From Natronolimnohabitans innermongolicus JCM 12255 (GTDB lineage Archaea; Halobacteriota; Halobacteria; Halobacteriales; Natrialbaceae), in the NCBI RefSeq assembly GCF_000337215.1, contig NZ_AOHZ01000018.1:87753-119821 (forward strand): a stretch of 32,069 bases of DNA, given 5' to 3'. The position numbers and the translations under genes are program-made. This document shows positions 1-8,027 of this stretch, in pieces. Under the pieces are notes generated by a model. That model made no database searches. It was not told where the DNA came from and saw only the letters and a list, made by a program, of their open reading frames with translations. The stretch's first letter is position 1. The number at the start of each line of letters is the position of its first letter.

Positions 1-18
1 GACGATCGAACAGTGTCG

Positions 19-1164
19 TTACTCGGAGAGTAACTGGTCGCCGATCGTGTTCCGCAGCACTTCGCTGGTCCCCTCGTAGATCTCGTTGAGCTTGGCGTCG
101 CGGTAGAACCGCTGGGCGGCGAAGTCCTTGGTGTAGCCGTAGCCGCCGTGGATCTGGATGCCCTCGTTGGCGACCTCGCGGCTCACCTCGCTGGCGTAGA
201 GTTTCGCCTGCGAGGCGTCTTTGATGTAGTCCTCGCCGCGAATCTTCTTGTCCGCAGCCTTGTGCATGAGCATCTTGGCGGCCTGAATCTTCGTGTCCAT
301 ATCCGCCAGCTTGTGTTTGATCGACTGGAACTCGCCGATCGGCTGCTCGAACTGCTCGCGTTCGTTCGCGTAGTCGCGAGCCTCCTCGAAGGCCGCTCGA
401 GCGATACCGACGCCGCGGGCGGCGATGGTGATCCGACCGCCGTTTAAGGTCTTCAGCGCGTGGACGAAGCCGTCGCCCTCCTCGCCCAGCAGGCGGTCTT
501 CGGGAATCCGGAGGTCGTCGAACCGGAGTTCGGCCGTGGGACAGCCCTTGTCGCCGAGTTTCTCCTCCGTGCCCTCGACGATGAAGCCGTCGTCCTCCTC
601 TGGACGCACGATAAAGGAGGAAATGCCCTTGTTCCCGGCGTCGGGGTCGGTCTTGGCGAACAGCGTCACCGTGTCCGCGACGGAGCCGTTCGAGATCCAG
701 AGCTTGCCGCCGTTAATGACGTACTCGTCGCCTTCTGCTTCGGCGGTCGTCTCCATCGCCGGCACGTCGCTGCCCGCGCCGGCCTCCGAGAGCGCGAACG
801 CGCCGATATCCGTTCCCTCGGCCAGCGGCGTGAGGTACTCTTCTTTCTGGGCGTCGTCGCCGAACTCGTAGAGCATATTCCCCGCCAGCGAGGTGTGGGC
901 GGCGACGATCGTGCCGAGTCCGCCCGAACCCCGTGAAATTTCCTCGAGACCGATCGCGTAGGAGTGGTAGTCCAGTCCGGCGCCGCCGTACTCTTCCGGG
1001 AAGGGCATCCCCATCAGGCCGAGGTCGGCCATTTCGCTGACGAGATCCGCGGGGAACTCGTCGTCGTGGTCGATCTCGTCGGCGACGGGGACGACCTCCT
1101 CGTCGACGAACTCCGAGACCATCTCGCGGATCTGCTCCTGTTCGGCCGAGAGTGCGAAGTCCAT
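19..1164 (-). CDS. acyl-CoA dehydrogenase
   Basis: FAD-dependent acyl-CoA dehydrogenase of about 381 residues, the usual size for the short/medium-chain family. It would catalyse the alpha,beta-desaturation of an acyl-CoA in beta-oxidation or branched amino-acid breakdown and pass electrons to ETF. The N-terminal helical domain (LSAEQEQIREMV), the middle-domain motif FALSEAGAGSD, the C-terminal motif QIHGGYGYTKDF and YEGTSE near residues 363-368 (catalytic Glu of the YEG type) are all present. I start it at the ATG of MDFALSAEQ at 1164. An in-frame extension to 1203 adds 13 non-acidic residues unlike the family. The stop is at 19. A 3-hydroxyacyl-CoA dehydrogenase lies about 2.6 kb away, consistent with fatty-acid oxidation, but the two are not in one operon. 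Chain-length specificity cannot be read from the sequence. Confidence 0.93.
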   Translation of the reverse strand: MDFALSAEQEQIREMVSEFVDEEVVPVADEIDHDDEFPADLVSEMADLGLMGMPFPEEYGGAGLDYHSYAIGLEEISRGSGGLGTIVAAHTSLAGNMLYEFGDDAQKEEYLTPLAEGTDIGAFALSEAGAGSDVPAMETTAEAEGDEYVINGGKLWISNGSVADTVTLFAKTDPDAGNKGISSFIVRPEEDDGFIVEGTEEKLGDKGCPTAELRFDDLRIPEDRLLGEEGDGFVHALKTLNGGRITIAARGVGIARAAFEEARDYANEREQFEQPIGEFQSIKHKLADMDTKIQAAKMLMHKAADKKIRGEDYIKDASQAKLYASEVSREVANEGIQIHGGYGYTKDFAAQRFYRDAKLNEIYEGTSEVLRNTIGDQLLSE

Positions 1165-1256
1165 ACTCGTGCCTTCGGTGCGACGGTTTGTTACTGTTCT
1201 CACTTCTCGAGGTCCGTTCCCTCGAGTTTATCCGTGAGCTGACAGTCGCCGCGAGC

Positions 1257-1901
1257 TCAGGCCGCCCCGACGGACTCGAGGGCGTCCGCGATCGGCTCCT
1301 CGCCGCCGAGCAGTTCGAACGTCTCGTCGACGAGCCCGTCGCGCTCGAGGGACTCGACGAGGACTTCGGCGACGTCTTCGCGGGGAATATCGCCCTCGCC
1401 GAGGTCGAACTCGCCGACCCGGATTTGGCCTGTTCCGTCCTCGTCGGTCAGTTCGCCGGGCCGAACGATCGTGTGATTCAGGTCGCTCTGGCGGAGTCGC
1501 TCGTCGGCCTCCGCTTTCGCGATCAGGTAGTCCTCGAGCGGGTCGGGGCCGGACTGGGGGTCGTCGGCGCCCATCGAACTGAGCATGACGAACCGCTCGA
1601 CGTCCGCGCCCTCGGCGGCCTCGATGAGAGTGATCGCCCCGTCACGGTCGACGCCGTAGACGTCGTTGCCACCCGAGCCCGCGGCGAAGATGATCGCGTC
1701 GCAGCCGTCGACGGCGGCCTCGAGGGAGTCCGGTTCGGTCAGGTCCGCGACGATCGGTTCGCCGCCCAGTTCGTCGATGATTTCCGCCTGCGCGTCGTCC
1801 CGGATCATGCACCTGTCGTCGTGGTCGCTCTCGCCGAGTCGCGTCGTCACGTGCTGTCCGACGCCGCCGTGGGAGCCCGCGAGAAGAACAGTCAAGGGCA
1901 T
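1257..1901 (-). CDS. NAD(P)-binding SDR / NmrA-like oxidoreductase
   Basis: A 214-residue Rossmann protein of the atypical short-chain dehydrogenase group (NAD(P)H-binding, NmrA/YwnB-like). The N-terminus VLLAGSHGGVGQHV holds the glycine-rich dinucleotide loop. DAIIFAAGSGG is the fourth-strand motif and FVMLSSMGADDP the active-site Ser segment. There is no canonical YxxxK, as is common in this subgroup; the equivalent region reads YLIAKAEADERLRQS, with Y and K spaced as YLIAK. The substrate is unknown; such proteins act as epimerase-like enzymes, flavin/biliverdin-type reductases or redox sensors. It is followed by the acyl-CoA dehydrogenase on the same strand after a 92-nt gap, and is divergent from the squalene/phytoene synthase. 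Confidence 0.88.
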   Translation of the reverse strand: MPLTVLLAGSHGGVGQHVTTRLGESDHDDRCMIRDDAQAEIIDELGGEPIVADLTEPDSLEAAVDGCDAIIFAAGSGGNDVYGVDRDGAITLIEAAEGADVERFVMLSSMGADDPQSGPDPLEDYLIAKAEADERLRQSDLNHTIVRPGELTDEDGTGQIRVGEFDLGEGDIPREDVAEVLVESLERDGLVDETFELLGGEEPIADALESVGAA

Positions 1902-2087
1902 ACGGCATCATCGACGGTCTCGCAAATAGTCCCCGTGGTGGAATACGCCGGGACCGGTGACGGTCGGAGACCGGTCGATGGGGTCCGCCCGTACCAAGAC
2001 GTCTTCTCCATCGGTACCCAGATGCCCGGAATATCCGGCCGCGACCGCGGTGTTTTTCCGGGATGACGCCTAAATGCAGTTCAGTCA

Positions 2088-3140
2088 ATGACCACGGGCC
2101 AGACCGACCCTTCCACTAATGCAGATCTGGAGTGGTGTTACGACGCGGTTCACGGCGTTTCCCGGACGTTCTCTATCACTATCGATCGACTCGAGGAACC
2201 GATGGCGAGACACATCTGCGTCGGCTACCTTCTCTGTCGCGTCGCCGACACGATCGAAGACGCGGGCCACATCCCGCCGGAGACCCAGACCGAGCTGCTC
2301 ACGGCCTACGACCGGTTGCTCGACCCCGCTACCGACGCGAGCGTCGACGCGTTCATGGACGACGTCGAGCCGTGGCTCCCCGAGCCCGAGGAGCGAACCG
2401 ACGACTGGGAGGTCGTCGCCGAGACGCCCCGCATCCTGCGGACCTTCGAATCCCTGGACGAAGAGCCCCGCGAGATCATGCGCGAACCCGTCCGCGAGCT
2501 CGTCGACGGCATGGCGATGTTCACCGATCGGTACGCCGACGAGGGCGGCCTCCGGCTCCAGACCGTCGACGAACTCGAGGAGTACTGCTGGTACGCCGCC
2601 GGCACCGTCGGAACGCTCATCACCGGCCTGGTTTCACGCGGCGTCTCCAACGACCGCGCCGAGGAGATGCGCGAAAACGCCCGTTCGTTCGCCCTCCTGC
2701 TCCAGCTGGTCAACATCGCCAAGGACGTCGAGACGGACTACCACGAGGAGAACAACGTCTACCTGCCCGCCGAGTGGCTCGAGGAAGAAGACGTCGCCCT
2801 CGAGAACGTCACCGACGAGCGCAACCACGGCGGCGTCACGAACGTCATCAAACGGGTCACCAGTCGCGCCGAGACCTACCTCGACGACGCCCAGCGCTAC
2901 CTCGAGGTTGTCCCCGAGAGCCACGGCAACACGCTCTCGGCGTGGGCGATCCCCTACCTGCTCGCGGTCGGCACGATGCGCGAGCTGCGCGAGCGGCCCG
3001 AAGACGTCGTCCGCGAGGGCAACGTCAAGATCTCCCGTGCAGAAGTGTACGCGCTCATACAGACGTTCGAAGAAGAAGTCTCTCGAGCGCATCTGGCGGA
3101 GCTCCGCAAGGAGATGGCCGAGAAGCCGTTACATCAGTGA
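2088..3140 (+). CDS. squalene/phytoene synthase family protein
   Basis: A 350-residue all-helical prenyl transferase that condenses two isoprenyl diphosphates head to head. The two Asp-rich Mg-diphosphate motifs are clear: DTIED (residues 54-58) and DVETD (213-217), the latter followed by VYLP (224-227), which is typical of the family. The substrate-binding segments SRTFS (25-29) and YAAGTVG (169-175) are present. Haloarchaea usually have one phytoene synthase (carotenoid/bacterioruberin) and one squalene synthase. The N-terminal block RHICVGYLLCRVADTIED looks closer to the squalene-synthase type, but this is an impression and I leave the product open. It is monocistronic as far as visible. 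A T-rich stretch near 3203-3213 could end the transcript. Confidence 0.9.
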   Translation: MTTGQTDPSTNADLEWCYDAVHGVSRTFSITIDRLEEPMARHICVGYLLCRVADTIEDAGHIPPETQTELLTAYDRLLDPATDASVDAFMDDVEPWLPEPEERTDDWEVVAETPRILRTFESLDEEPREIMREPVRELVDGMAMFTDRYADEGGLRLQTVDELEEYCWYAAGTVGTLITGLVSRGVSNDRAEEMRENARSFALLLQLVNIAKDVETDYHEENNVYLPAEWLEEEDVALENVTDERNHGGVTNVIKRVTSRAETYLDDAQRYLEVVPESHGNTLSAWAIPYLLAVGTMRELRERPEDVVREGNVKISRAEVYALIQTFEEEVSRAHLAELRKEMAEKPLHQ

Positions 3141-3223
3141 TCGACGGCGGAAACGCCCACGGCCGATGATCGAGAGGAACTAGCCTCGGTCGTTCCTGTC
3201 GGGGTTTCCTTTTGAGGGGGCGC

Positions 3224-3670
3224 TCAACAGACATCTGACGGCGTAACGCGACTCTCGAGTTCGCCATCGGCCGTCGCCACCAACTGAACGTTCGCACAGT
3301 CGGTTCCCCAGCCCGCGTCCTCGAGTCGAGCCCGGATCTCCGTGGCGGTGAGCTCGAGGCGGCGATCTCCGACCGACGCCTCGACGCGCCACTCGCCGGC
3401 GTGTTTCATCCAGTGTCCGGAGAGGTGCGACTCGTTACCGTTGGTGGGGTCCAGCGTCACGGTTCGCGTCCCCTCGCGGTCACCGGCCTCGTCCGTGACG
3501 CTCACCTCGAACCGGACGGTCTCGTCGGACTCGTTGACGGCCTCGAGGTGGTACAGCCGAATCGAGTGTCGCGTTCGGTACTGCGACCACGCGTAGCTCC
3601 CCGTGACCAGCGCTCCGAGAGCGCTGACGCCGATTCCGACGAGCGTCCGTCGGCCGTACCGAGCGACCAT
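3224..3670 (-). CDS. membrane-anchored hypothetical protein
   Basis: 148 residues, not recognised. The N-terminus RRTLVGIGVSALGALVTGSYAW (about residues 7-28) is one hydrophobic segment after a positively charged start, so it is a signal anchor or signal peptide. The remainder is an extracytoplasmic beta-rich domain with balanced charge: LYHLEAVNESDETVRFEV and later strands resemble an Ig-like fold. Two cysteines (TDCAN and the C-terminal Cys) might pair. It converges with the squalene/phytoene synthase gene. The RR near the start resembles but does not meet a full Tat consensus. Confidence 0.7.
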   Translation of the reverse strand: MVARYGRRTLVGIGVSALGALVTGSYAWSQYRTRHSIRLYHLEAVNESDETVRFEVSVTDEAGDREGTRTVTLDPTNGNESHLSGHWMKHAGEWRVEASVGDRRLELTATEIRARLEDAGWGTDCANVQLVATADGELESRVTPSDVC

Positions 3671-3722
3671 ATCGATAGTTATCGCTAGCTAACATAAATC
3701 CCCTCGTCGCGTCGAGGTGCGC

Positions 3723-4577
3723 TTACTCGTACTCGTAGAACCCCTCGCCAGTTTTCTTCCCGAGGTCGCCGGCCTCGACTTTGCGTTTGAGCAGGTACGC
3801 CGGCTTGTACCGATCGCCGAGTTCCTCGTGGAGCGTTTCGGAGGCGTGCAAGCAGATGTCCAGCCCGATGTGATCGGCGAGCGTCAGCGGTCCCATCGGG
3901 ACGTTCGTCCCGAGTTCCATGCCGGCGTCGATGTCCTCCTTCGTGGCGACGCCCTCGTCGTAGGCCCGAATCCCCTCGTTGATCCACGGCATCAGGATCC
4001 GGTTCGTGACGAAGCCGGGTTTGTCGTCGGACTCCCAGGTCGTCTTCCCCAGTTCCGCGGCGAGGTCGTGGGCCAACGCGGTCGCCTCGTCGGTCGTCTT
4101 CTCGCCGACGATGACCTCGACGCCCTCCATCACGGGGACGGGGTTCATGAAGTGCAGCCCGACCACGCGCTCGGGGTGCTCGAGGGCCGACGCGATCGAG
4201 GTGATCGAGAGCGTGCTCGTGTTCGTCGCGAGCAAGATGTCGGCGTCGCAGACTCGCTCCAGGTCGGCGAAGACCTCCCGTTTCACGTCGAGTTCTTCGA
4301 GGGCGGCTTCGACGACGAGGTCGCAGTCGGCCAGATCGCCGACTGCCGTGGTTCCCTCGATCCGACCGCGGATCGTCTCGGGGTCGTCCTCGAGTGCGTC
4401 CCGACTCTCGAGTCGCGAGAGGCTGTCGTCGATCGTCTCGAAGCCGCTCTCGACGAACTCCGCCTCGATATCACGCATGACGACGTCGTAGCCGGCGGCG
4501 GCGGCCACCTGCGCGATACCGCTGCCCATCGTTCCCGCGCCGACGACGCCGAGTCGCTCGAGTTGGTCGCGAACCAT
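3723..4577 (-). CDS. hbd: 3-hydroxyacyl-CoA dehydrogenase
   Basis: 284-residue NAD-dependent L-3-hydroxyacyl-CoA (3-hydroxybutyryl-CoA) dehydrogenase that oxidises 3-hydroxyacyl-CoA to 3-ketoacyl-CoA. The Rossmann loop GAGTMGSG lies at residues 13-20, LLATNTSTLSI at about 115-125 marks the substrate pocket, and HFMNP has the catalytic His at 142. KPGFVTNRILMPWINEG begins the C-terminal helical dimerisation domain. The length matches the single-function Hbd/PaaH type, not the large fusion with crotonase. Beta-oxidation is the likely pathway, together with the acyl-CoA dehydrogenase at the window start. The start ATG at 4577 gives a normal short leader peptide before the beta1 strand. Confidence 0.94.
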   Translation of the reverse strand: MVRDQLERLGVVGAGTMGSGIAQVAAAAGYDVVMRDIEAEFVESGFETIDDSLSRLESRDALEDDPETIRGRIEGTTAVGDLADCDLVVEAALEELDVKREVFADLERVCDADILLATNTSTLSITSIASALEHPERVVGLHFMNPVPVMEGVEVIVGEKTTDEATALAHDLAAELGKTTWESDDKPGFVTNRILMPWINEGIRAYDEGVATKEDIDAGMELGTNVPMGPLTLADHIGLDICLHASETLHEELGDRYKPAYLLKRKVEAGDLGKKTGEGFYEYE

Positions 4578-4742
4578 GGTCGTGGTTCTCCGGAAGCGGC
4601 CGTAAGCGTGGGGGTCGTCACATTCGCGACCGGGACCGTCGGTGACGTGGCGAGTGCGGGACGGCCTCCCGCTCGGTCAGTTTCGCTCCGGGGACAAGTT
4701 TCAAGACGAGACAGTGAGAGTTATCGACAACTGGTGGATGGC

Positions 4743-5603
4743 GTGAGCAAGAACGACGCTGTGAGCGAGCGGGGTGGGAGTCACACGGGTGACCGCGAGC
4801 ACAGCGAACGCGGCGTCGAATCGGTCGACCTCGGCATCGGCATCGCGGTCGATCTCGACGTCGGAGCCGCTGGCCTCGAGACCGGTTCCGAGAGCCGCAG
4901 GAACGCCGAATCCGGATCCGGATCCGACGACAACTCCGGCGTCGAACTCGTATTCGACGAAGCCGAGGCGATCGACGGATCCGGGACGGCCGATGCGTCG
5001 ACCGACGCCGTCTCTACCGACGGACCGTCGGTCGTCGAGAACGAGGATGGCCGAGCCGACCGCGACGCTCAGCTGACGGCCGACGAGCGCGACGCCCTCG
5101 CGGACGCCGCCGTCGATCCCGACGAAATCCGCGAGAAACGACGCTCCTACCGCGGGCTCCTCGACGCCGGCGTCGACGAGGCGACCGCGTCGGCGCTTCG
5201 GCGTCGCTTCTCGCTGCCGTGGTCGTTCGAGGGCGACGACGGCGACCTCGAGCGTCGTTCGAACGAGGTCCGCGGGCTGGGTGCAGCCGAACGGGAGTGG
5301 ATCGCCGTCAGCAGCGACGAGCGCTGGCAGGCCTTCGAGTACGACCACTCGCCGATCGCCGCCGTCGGCCGCGAGCGCCCGACCGAGCGACCGTGGCCGA
5401 AACCGACGCCGGCGACGTCGGTGACCGGCGTCGGACCCGACGACGCCGACCGATTGGCCGAGGCCGGGATCCGGTCGGCGGAGCGTCTGGCGACGATCGA
5501 CGCCTTCGCGGTTGCGAAGGCGCTGGACCTCGACGTCCTCCACGTCCGCAGCTGGCGACACAACGCGCGGGAACTGCTCGAGTACGGATCATCGACTCAG
5601 TGA
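4743..5603 (+). CDS. helix-hairpin-helix domain protein with disordered acidic N-terminus
   Basis: 286 residues from the GTG at 4743, which is preceded by a GGTGG Shine-Dalgarno-like run at 4732-4736. The frame stays open upstream to 3717, but that part lies antisense to hbd and is not coding. Residues 1 to ~115 are low-complexity, rich in Asp/Gly/Ser/Glu, and probably disordered. A conserved-looking middle block follows: LTADERDALADAAVD, then the RRSYRGLLDAGV region and a Trp/Phe-containing FSLPWSFEGDDGDLERR. The last ~60 residues (225-286) are a helix-hairpin-helix fold: TSVTGVGPDDADRLAEAGI has the GVG hairpin, as in RadA, Pol and topoisomerase C-termini. Such HhH domains usually bind DNA or mediate protein contacts. 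No catalytic domain is visible. Confidence 0.82.
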   Translation: MSKNDAVSERGGSHTGDREHSERGVESVDLGIGIAVDLDVGAAGLETGSESRRNAESGSGSDDNSGVELVFDEAEAIDGSGTADASTDAVSTDGPSVVENEDGRADRDAQLTADERDALADAAVDPDEIREKRRSYRGLLDAGVDEATASALRRRFSLPWSFEGDDGDLERRSNEVRGLGAAEREWIAVSSDERWQAFEYDHSPIAAVGRERPTERPWPKPTPATSVTGVGPDDADRLAEAGIRSAERLATIDAFAVAKALDLDVLHVRSWRHNARELLEYGSSTQ

Positions 5604-5606
5604 TTC

Positions 5607-5716
5607 ATACTGTCGGACAGCAGTCAGTGCGCAGTCGTTCGCGAGTTCACAGTCGGCTCCGACGGCGACGACCGCAGTCGCGCGACCGGTCGTCAACTCG
5701 TGCTGTCCGGCAGTAT
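5607..5716. repeat. 110-bp segment bounded by 16-bp inverted repeats
   Basis: The left end (5607-5622, ATACTGTCGGACAGCA) and the right end (5701-5716, TGCTGTCCGGCAGTAT) are inverted copies with 15 of 16 positions matching, and the odd pair would still be G-U in RNA. The left arm contains its own palindrome (CTGTC-G-GACAG). It sits directly after the stop of the helix-hairpin-helix gene. It could be a small non-autonomous mobile repeat, a transcript-end structure or a regulator site pair. No transposase is nearby. Confidence 0.55.
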
Positions 5717-5802
5717 CAGTAGGCGAGCTATCGACTCGAGTAGCCGAATCGTCGGTTTTCGCCGGTTCGCCTCGGTTCTCCGCCGCGTCTGGTTCCAGAA
5801 AG

Positions 5803-5810
5803 CATTTACC
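5803..5810 (+). promoter_or_regulatory. TATA-like box of the small membrane protein gene
   Basis: CATTTACC is centred about 27 nt before the ATG at 5833. That is the spacing expected for a haloarchaeal leaderless transcript starting at the start codon. Confidence 0.45.
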
Positions 5811-5832
5811 GAGTACGTCGCCACCACGGGTA

Positions 5833-6150
5833 ATGGCCACGCGTCAGTTCGCCGAACGGGCAAGCGGGACGATCGGAAAATCCACCCTGTTCGCGACGCT
5901 CTTCGTCATCACGTTTCTGGCGCCGTTTCTCACGCTGCTGTTGCCGCTCGGTCTTCCGGACGCCGGTACCGCGCTCCTCCTGTTCCCGTTCGTGTGGACG
6001 GTCGAACGGTTCGGATTGTTGCTCTCCGAGTCGTGTGGGGGTTTCGGCTGCGTCGCCGTCGTCGTGTTCGCGCTGTACGTGCTCTATGCGCTCCTTGTGG
6101 CGCGGGTCGCGACAGCCGTCGTCTGGTACGGGCTGCAGTGGCGACGGTGA
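5833..6150 (+). CDS. small membrane protein, unknown function
   Basis: 105 residues, not recognised. After a short soluble N-terminus there is a long hydrophobic stretch (FATLFVITFLAPFLTLLLPL, about residues 20-40), a second segment around ALLLFPFVWTVERFGLLL and a third (CVAVVVFALYVLYALLVARV), so three membrane helices are likely. Two Cys flank a Gly-rich turn (SCGGFGC). The ATG at 5833 is preferred because a TATA-like box sits 27 nt upstream. The frame is open further upstream but runs through the inverted-repeat segment. Confidence 0.7.
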   Translation: MATRQFAERASGTIGKSTLFATLFVITFLAPFLTLLLPLGLPDAGTALLLFPFVWTVERFGLLLSESCGGFGCVAVVVFALYVLYALLVARVATAVVWYGLQWRR

Positions 6151-6245
6151 AACGACGTGCGCCGTCGTGTGCGTTCCCCTCGAGTAGTCGGCGCCAAACC
6201 GTCGTCGCTTGCGTTGGTCGGGACGGTCGGCACTCCCTAGGGCCG

Positions 6246-6257
6246 GTAGTTAACTAC
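6246..6257. promoter_or_regulatory. 12-bp perfect palindrome upstream of the aldolase promoter
   Basis: GTAGTTAACTAC is a perfect palindrome about 36 bp before the TATA box of the aldolase-FBPase unit. It overlaps a second dyad (TACT-GA-AGTA, 6255-6264). Position and symmetry suit a dimeric regulator site upstream of the promoter, as expected for an activator. The regulator is unknown. Confidence 0.45.
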
Positions 6258-6292
6258 TGAAGTACGTAATATCGATGCTTCGGACCACCAGA

Positions 6293-6300
6293 GATATATA
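6293..6300 (+). promoter_or_regulatory. TATA box of the aldolase-FBPase operon
   Basis: GATATATA is centred 29-30 nt before the ATG at 6326, so the mRNA should start within a few bases of the start codon. It is one of the clearest promoters in the window. Confidence 0.7.
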
Positions 6301-6325
6301 GCGGCCTCGTGGACCGTTCTAACAG

Positions 6326-7120
6326 ATGATTCCGATCGACGACTCTCCGATCGTTCGCGACGGTAAGTCACTGATTCTGGCGATGGACCACGGATTAGAG
6401 CACGGTCCGGTCGACTTCGAGGACGTGCCGGAGAAGCTCGATCCGTCGACGGTCTTCGAGACGGCGACCCACGACGCCGTCACCGCGATGGCCGTCCAGA
6501 AAGGTATCGCAGAGGGCTACTACCCCAGCTACGAGGACGACGTGAACCTCCTGTTGAAGGTCAACGGGACCTCGAACCTCTGGATGGGCGAGTACGACTC
6601 GGCCGTCAACTGCTCGGTCGACTACGCGGCCGAGATCGGCGCCGACGCGATCGGCTTCACCCTCTACGGCGGCTCGAACCACGAAGTCGAGATGGCAGAA
6701 GAGTTCCGCGACGTCCAGGAGGACGCCCGCGAGCACGACCTCCCCGTCGTCATGTGGTCGTACCCGCGCGGCCAGGGCCTCAAAAACGACACCAAGCCGG
6801 ACGTCATCTCGTATGCGAGCCGTCTCGGTCTCGAGCTGGGCGCCGACATCGCGAAGATCAAGTACCCCGGCAGTCCCGAAGCGATGGAACACGCCTGTAA
6901 GGCCGCCGGCAACATGAAGGTCGTCATGAGCGGCGGTTCGAAGACCTCCGACTACGAGTTCCTCTCGACCGTCGAGGCCGCCATCAACGCCGGCGCGAAG
7001 GGACTCGCCGTCGGCCGCAACGTCTGGCAGCGCGAGAACCCAACCCAGCTCCTCGATGCCCTTGAGAAGGTCATCTACGACGAGGAGACGGCCGACGCCG
7101 CACTCGAGGCGACCGAGTAG
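6326..7120 (+). CDS. class I fructose-bisphosphate aldolase (archaeal DhnA type)
   Basis: 264-residue TIM-barrel aldolase of the archaeal class I (FbaB/DhnA) family. It cleaves or forms fructose-1,6-bisphosphate from DHAP and glyceraldehyde-3-phosphate through a Schiff base. LILAMDHGLEHGP (residues 16-28) is the N-terminal family signature. DIAKIKYPG has the Schiff-base Lys at 177 (KIK), and VMSGGSKTSDYEF with GLAVGRNVWQ forms the phosphate-binding end of the barrel. FBPase follows 2 nt after the stop, so the pair is one operon, and the joint product points to gluconeogenesis. Members of this family can also act on related aldol substrates, for example in aromatic amino-acid precursor synthesis (ADH synthase), but the FBPase neighbour favours FBP. 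Confidence 0.92.
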   Translation: MIPIDDSPIVRDGKSLILAMDHGLEHGPVDFEDVPEKLDPSTVFETATHDAVTAMAVQKGIAEGYYPSYEDDVNLLLKVNGTSNLWMGEYDSAVNCSVDYAAEIGADAIGFTLYGGSNHEVEMAEEFRDVQEDAREHDLPVVMWSYPRGQGLKNDTKPDVISYASRLGLELGADIAKIKYPGSPEAMEHACKAAGNMKVVMSGGSKTSDYEFLSTVEAAINAGAKGLAVGRNVWQRENPTQLLDALEKVIYDEETADAALEATE

Positions 7121-7122
7121 GA

Positions 7123-7980
7123 ATGACTGATACGGATCCGATCGACGACGTCGTCGCCACGATCGCCCGCTCGGCCTCCGAAATCCGACAGGGGTTGATC
7201 GGGCGACGGGGCAAGGCCGACGAGACGAACCCGAGCGGCGAGGTGCAGGCTGAGGCCGACGTCTGGGCCGACGAACTGCTCGCCGACCGGCTGTCGTCGA
7301 TCGACGGCGTCGCCCAGTACGCAAGCGAGGAGCGCTCCGAGATCATCGACGGCGGAGACGACGCCTACTGCGTCGCCGTCGACCCGCTCGACGGCTCGTC
7401 GAACCTCAAATCGAACAACACGATGGGGACGGTGTTCGGCATCTACGACGAACCACTCCCGGCGCCGGGATCCGCGCTCGTCGCCGCGGGGTTCATCCTC
7501 TACGGGCCGATCACGACGATGGCCTACGCCCGCAACGGGACGGTCACGAAGTACGAACTCACCGGCGGCGGCCGAACCGTCGTCGAGGAGGACGTGACGA
7601 TCCCTGACGATCCGCTCGTCTACGGCTTCGGCGGTCGGGTCCCCGACTGGCCCGCCGACTTCCGGGAGTACGCCCGCGAGATCGAGTCCGATCCGAGCAA
7701 CAAGCTCCGCTACGGCGGCGCGATGATCGGCGACGTCAACCAGGTGCTGACCTACGGCGGGATCTTCGCCTACCCCGCCCTCGAGGACAGTCCGCGCGGA
7801 AAGCTCCGACTCCAGTTCGAGGGGAACCCGATCGCCTACGTCATCGAGGCGGCCGGCGGTCGCTCCTCAGACGGCAGCCAGTCGATCCTCGAGGTCGAAC
7901 CGACCGACCTCCACGATAGGGTGCCGCTACACGTCGGCAACACCGACTGGATCGACCGACTCGAGGCCGTCCTCGAGTAG
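7123..7980 (+). CDS. fbp: fructose-1,6-bisphosphatase, class I
   Basis: 285-residue phosphatase of the FBPase/inositol monophosphatase superfamily. The metal site DPLDGSSN is at residues 87-94 with an upstream Glu pair (SEE, 68-70). EVQAEADVWADELL is the family's N-terminal helix, LRYGGAMIGDVNQVL the substrate loop and EAAGGRSSDG the C-terminal signature. It removes the 1-phosphate of FBP in gluconeogenesis and is translated 2 nt after the aldolase stop. It is classic-FBPase-like in length; the unrelated archaeal bifunctional aldolase/phosphatase is ~360 residues. It converges with the RimK-fusion gene, 47 nt apart. Confidence 0.92.
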   Translation: MTDTDPIDDVVATIARSASEIRQGLIGRRGKADETNPSGEVQAEADVWADELLADRLSSIDGVAQYASEERSEIIDGGDDAYCVAVDPLDGSSNLKSNNTMGTVFGIYDEPLPAPGSALVAAGFILYGPITTMAYARNGTVTKYELTGGGRTVVEEDVTIPDDPLVYGFGGRVPDWPADFREYAREIESDPSNKLRYGGAMIGDVNQVLTYGGIFAYPALEDSPRGKLRLQFEGNPIAYVIEAAGGRSSDGSQSILEVEPTDLHDRVPLHVGNTDWIDRLEAVLE

Positions 7981-8027
7981 GTCGAACTGCGATTCTTGCG
8001 TCGGCGTTCAGCGCTCGACAGCGACGG

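Noticed and set aside
3717-4742. Upstream extension of the helix-hairpin-helix frame
   Set aside because: It runs antisense through hbd, and the protein's own composition starts only at the GTG at 4743.
5589-5840. 83-codon minus-strand frame over the 110-bp inverted-repeat segment
   Set aside because: It needs a GTG start inside the next gene and has no promoter. The inverted repeats explain the sequence better.
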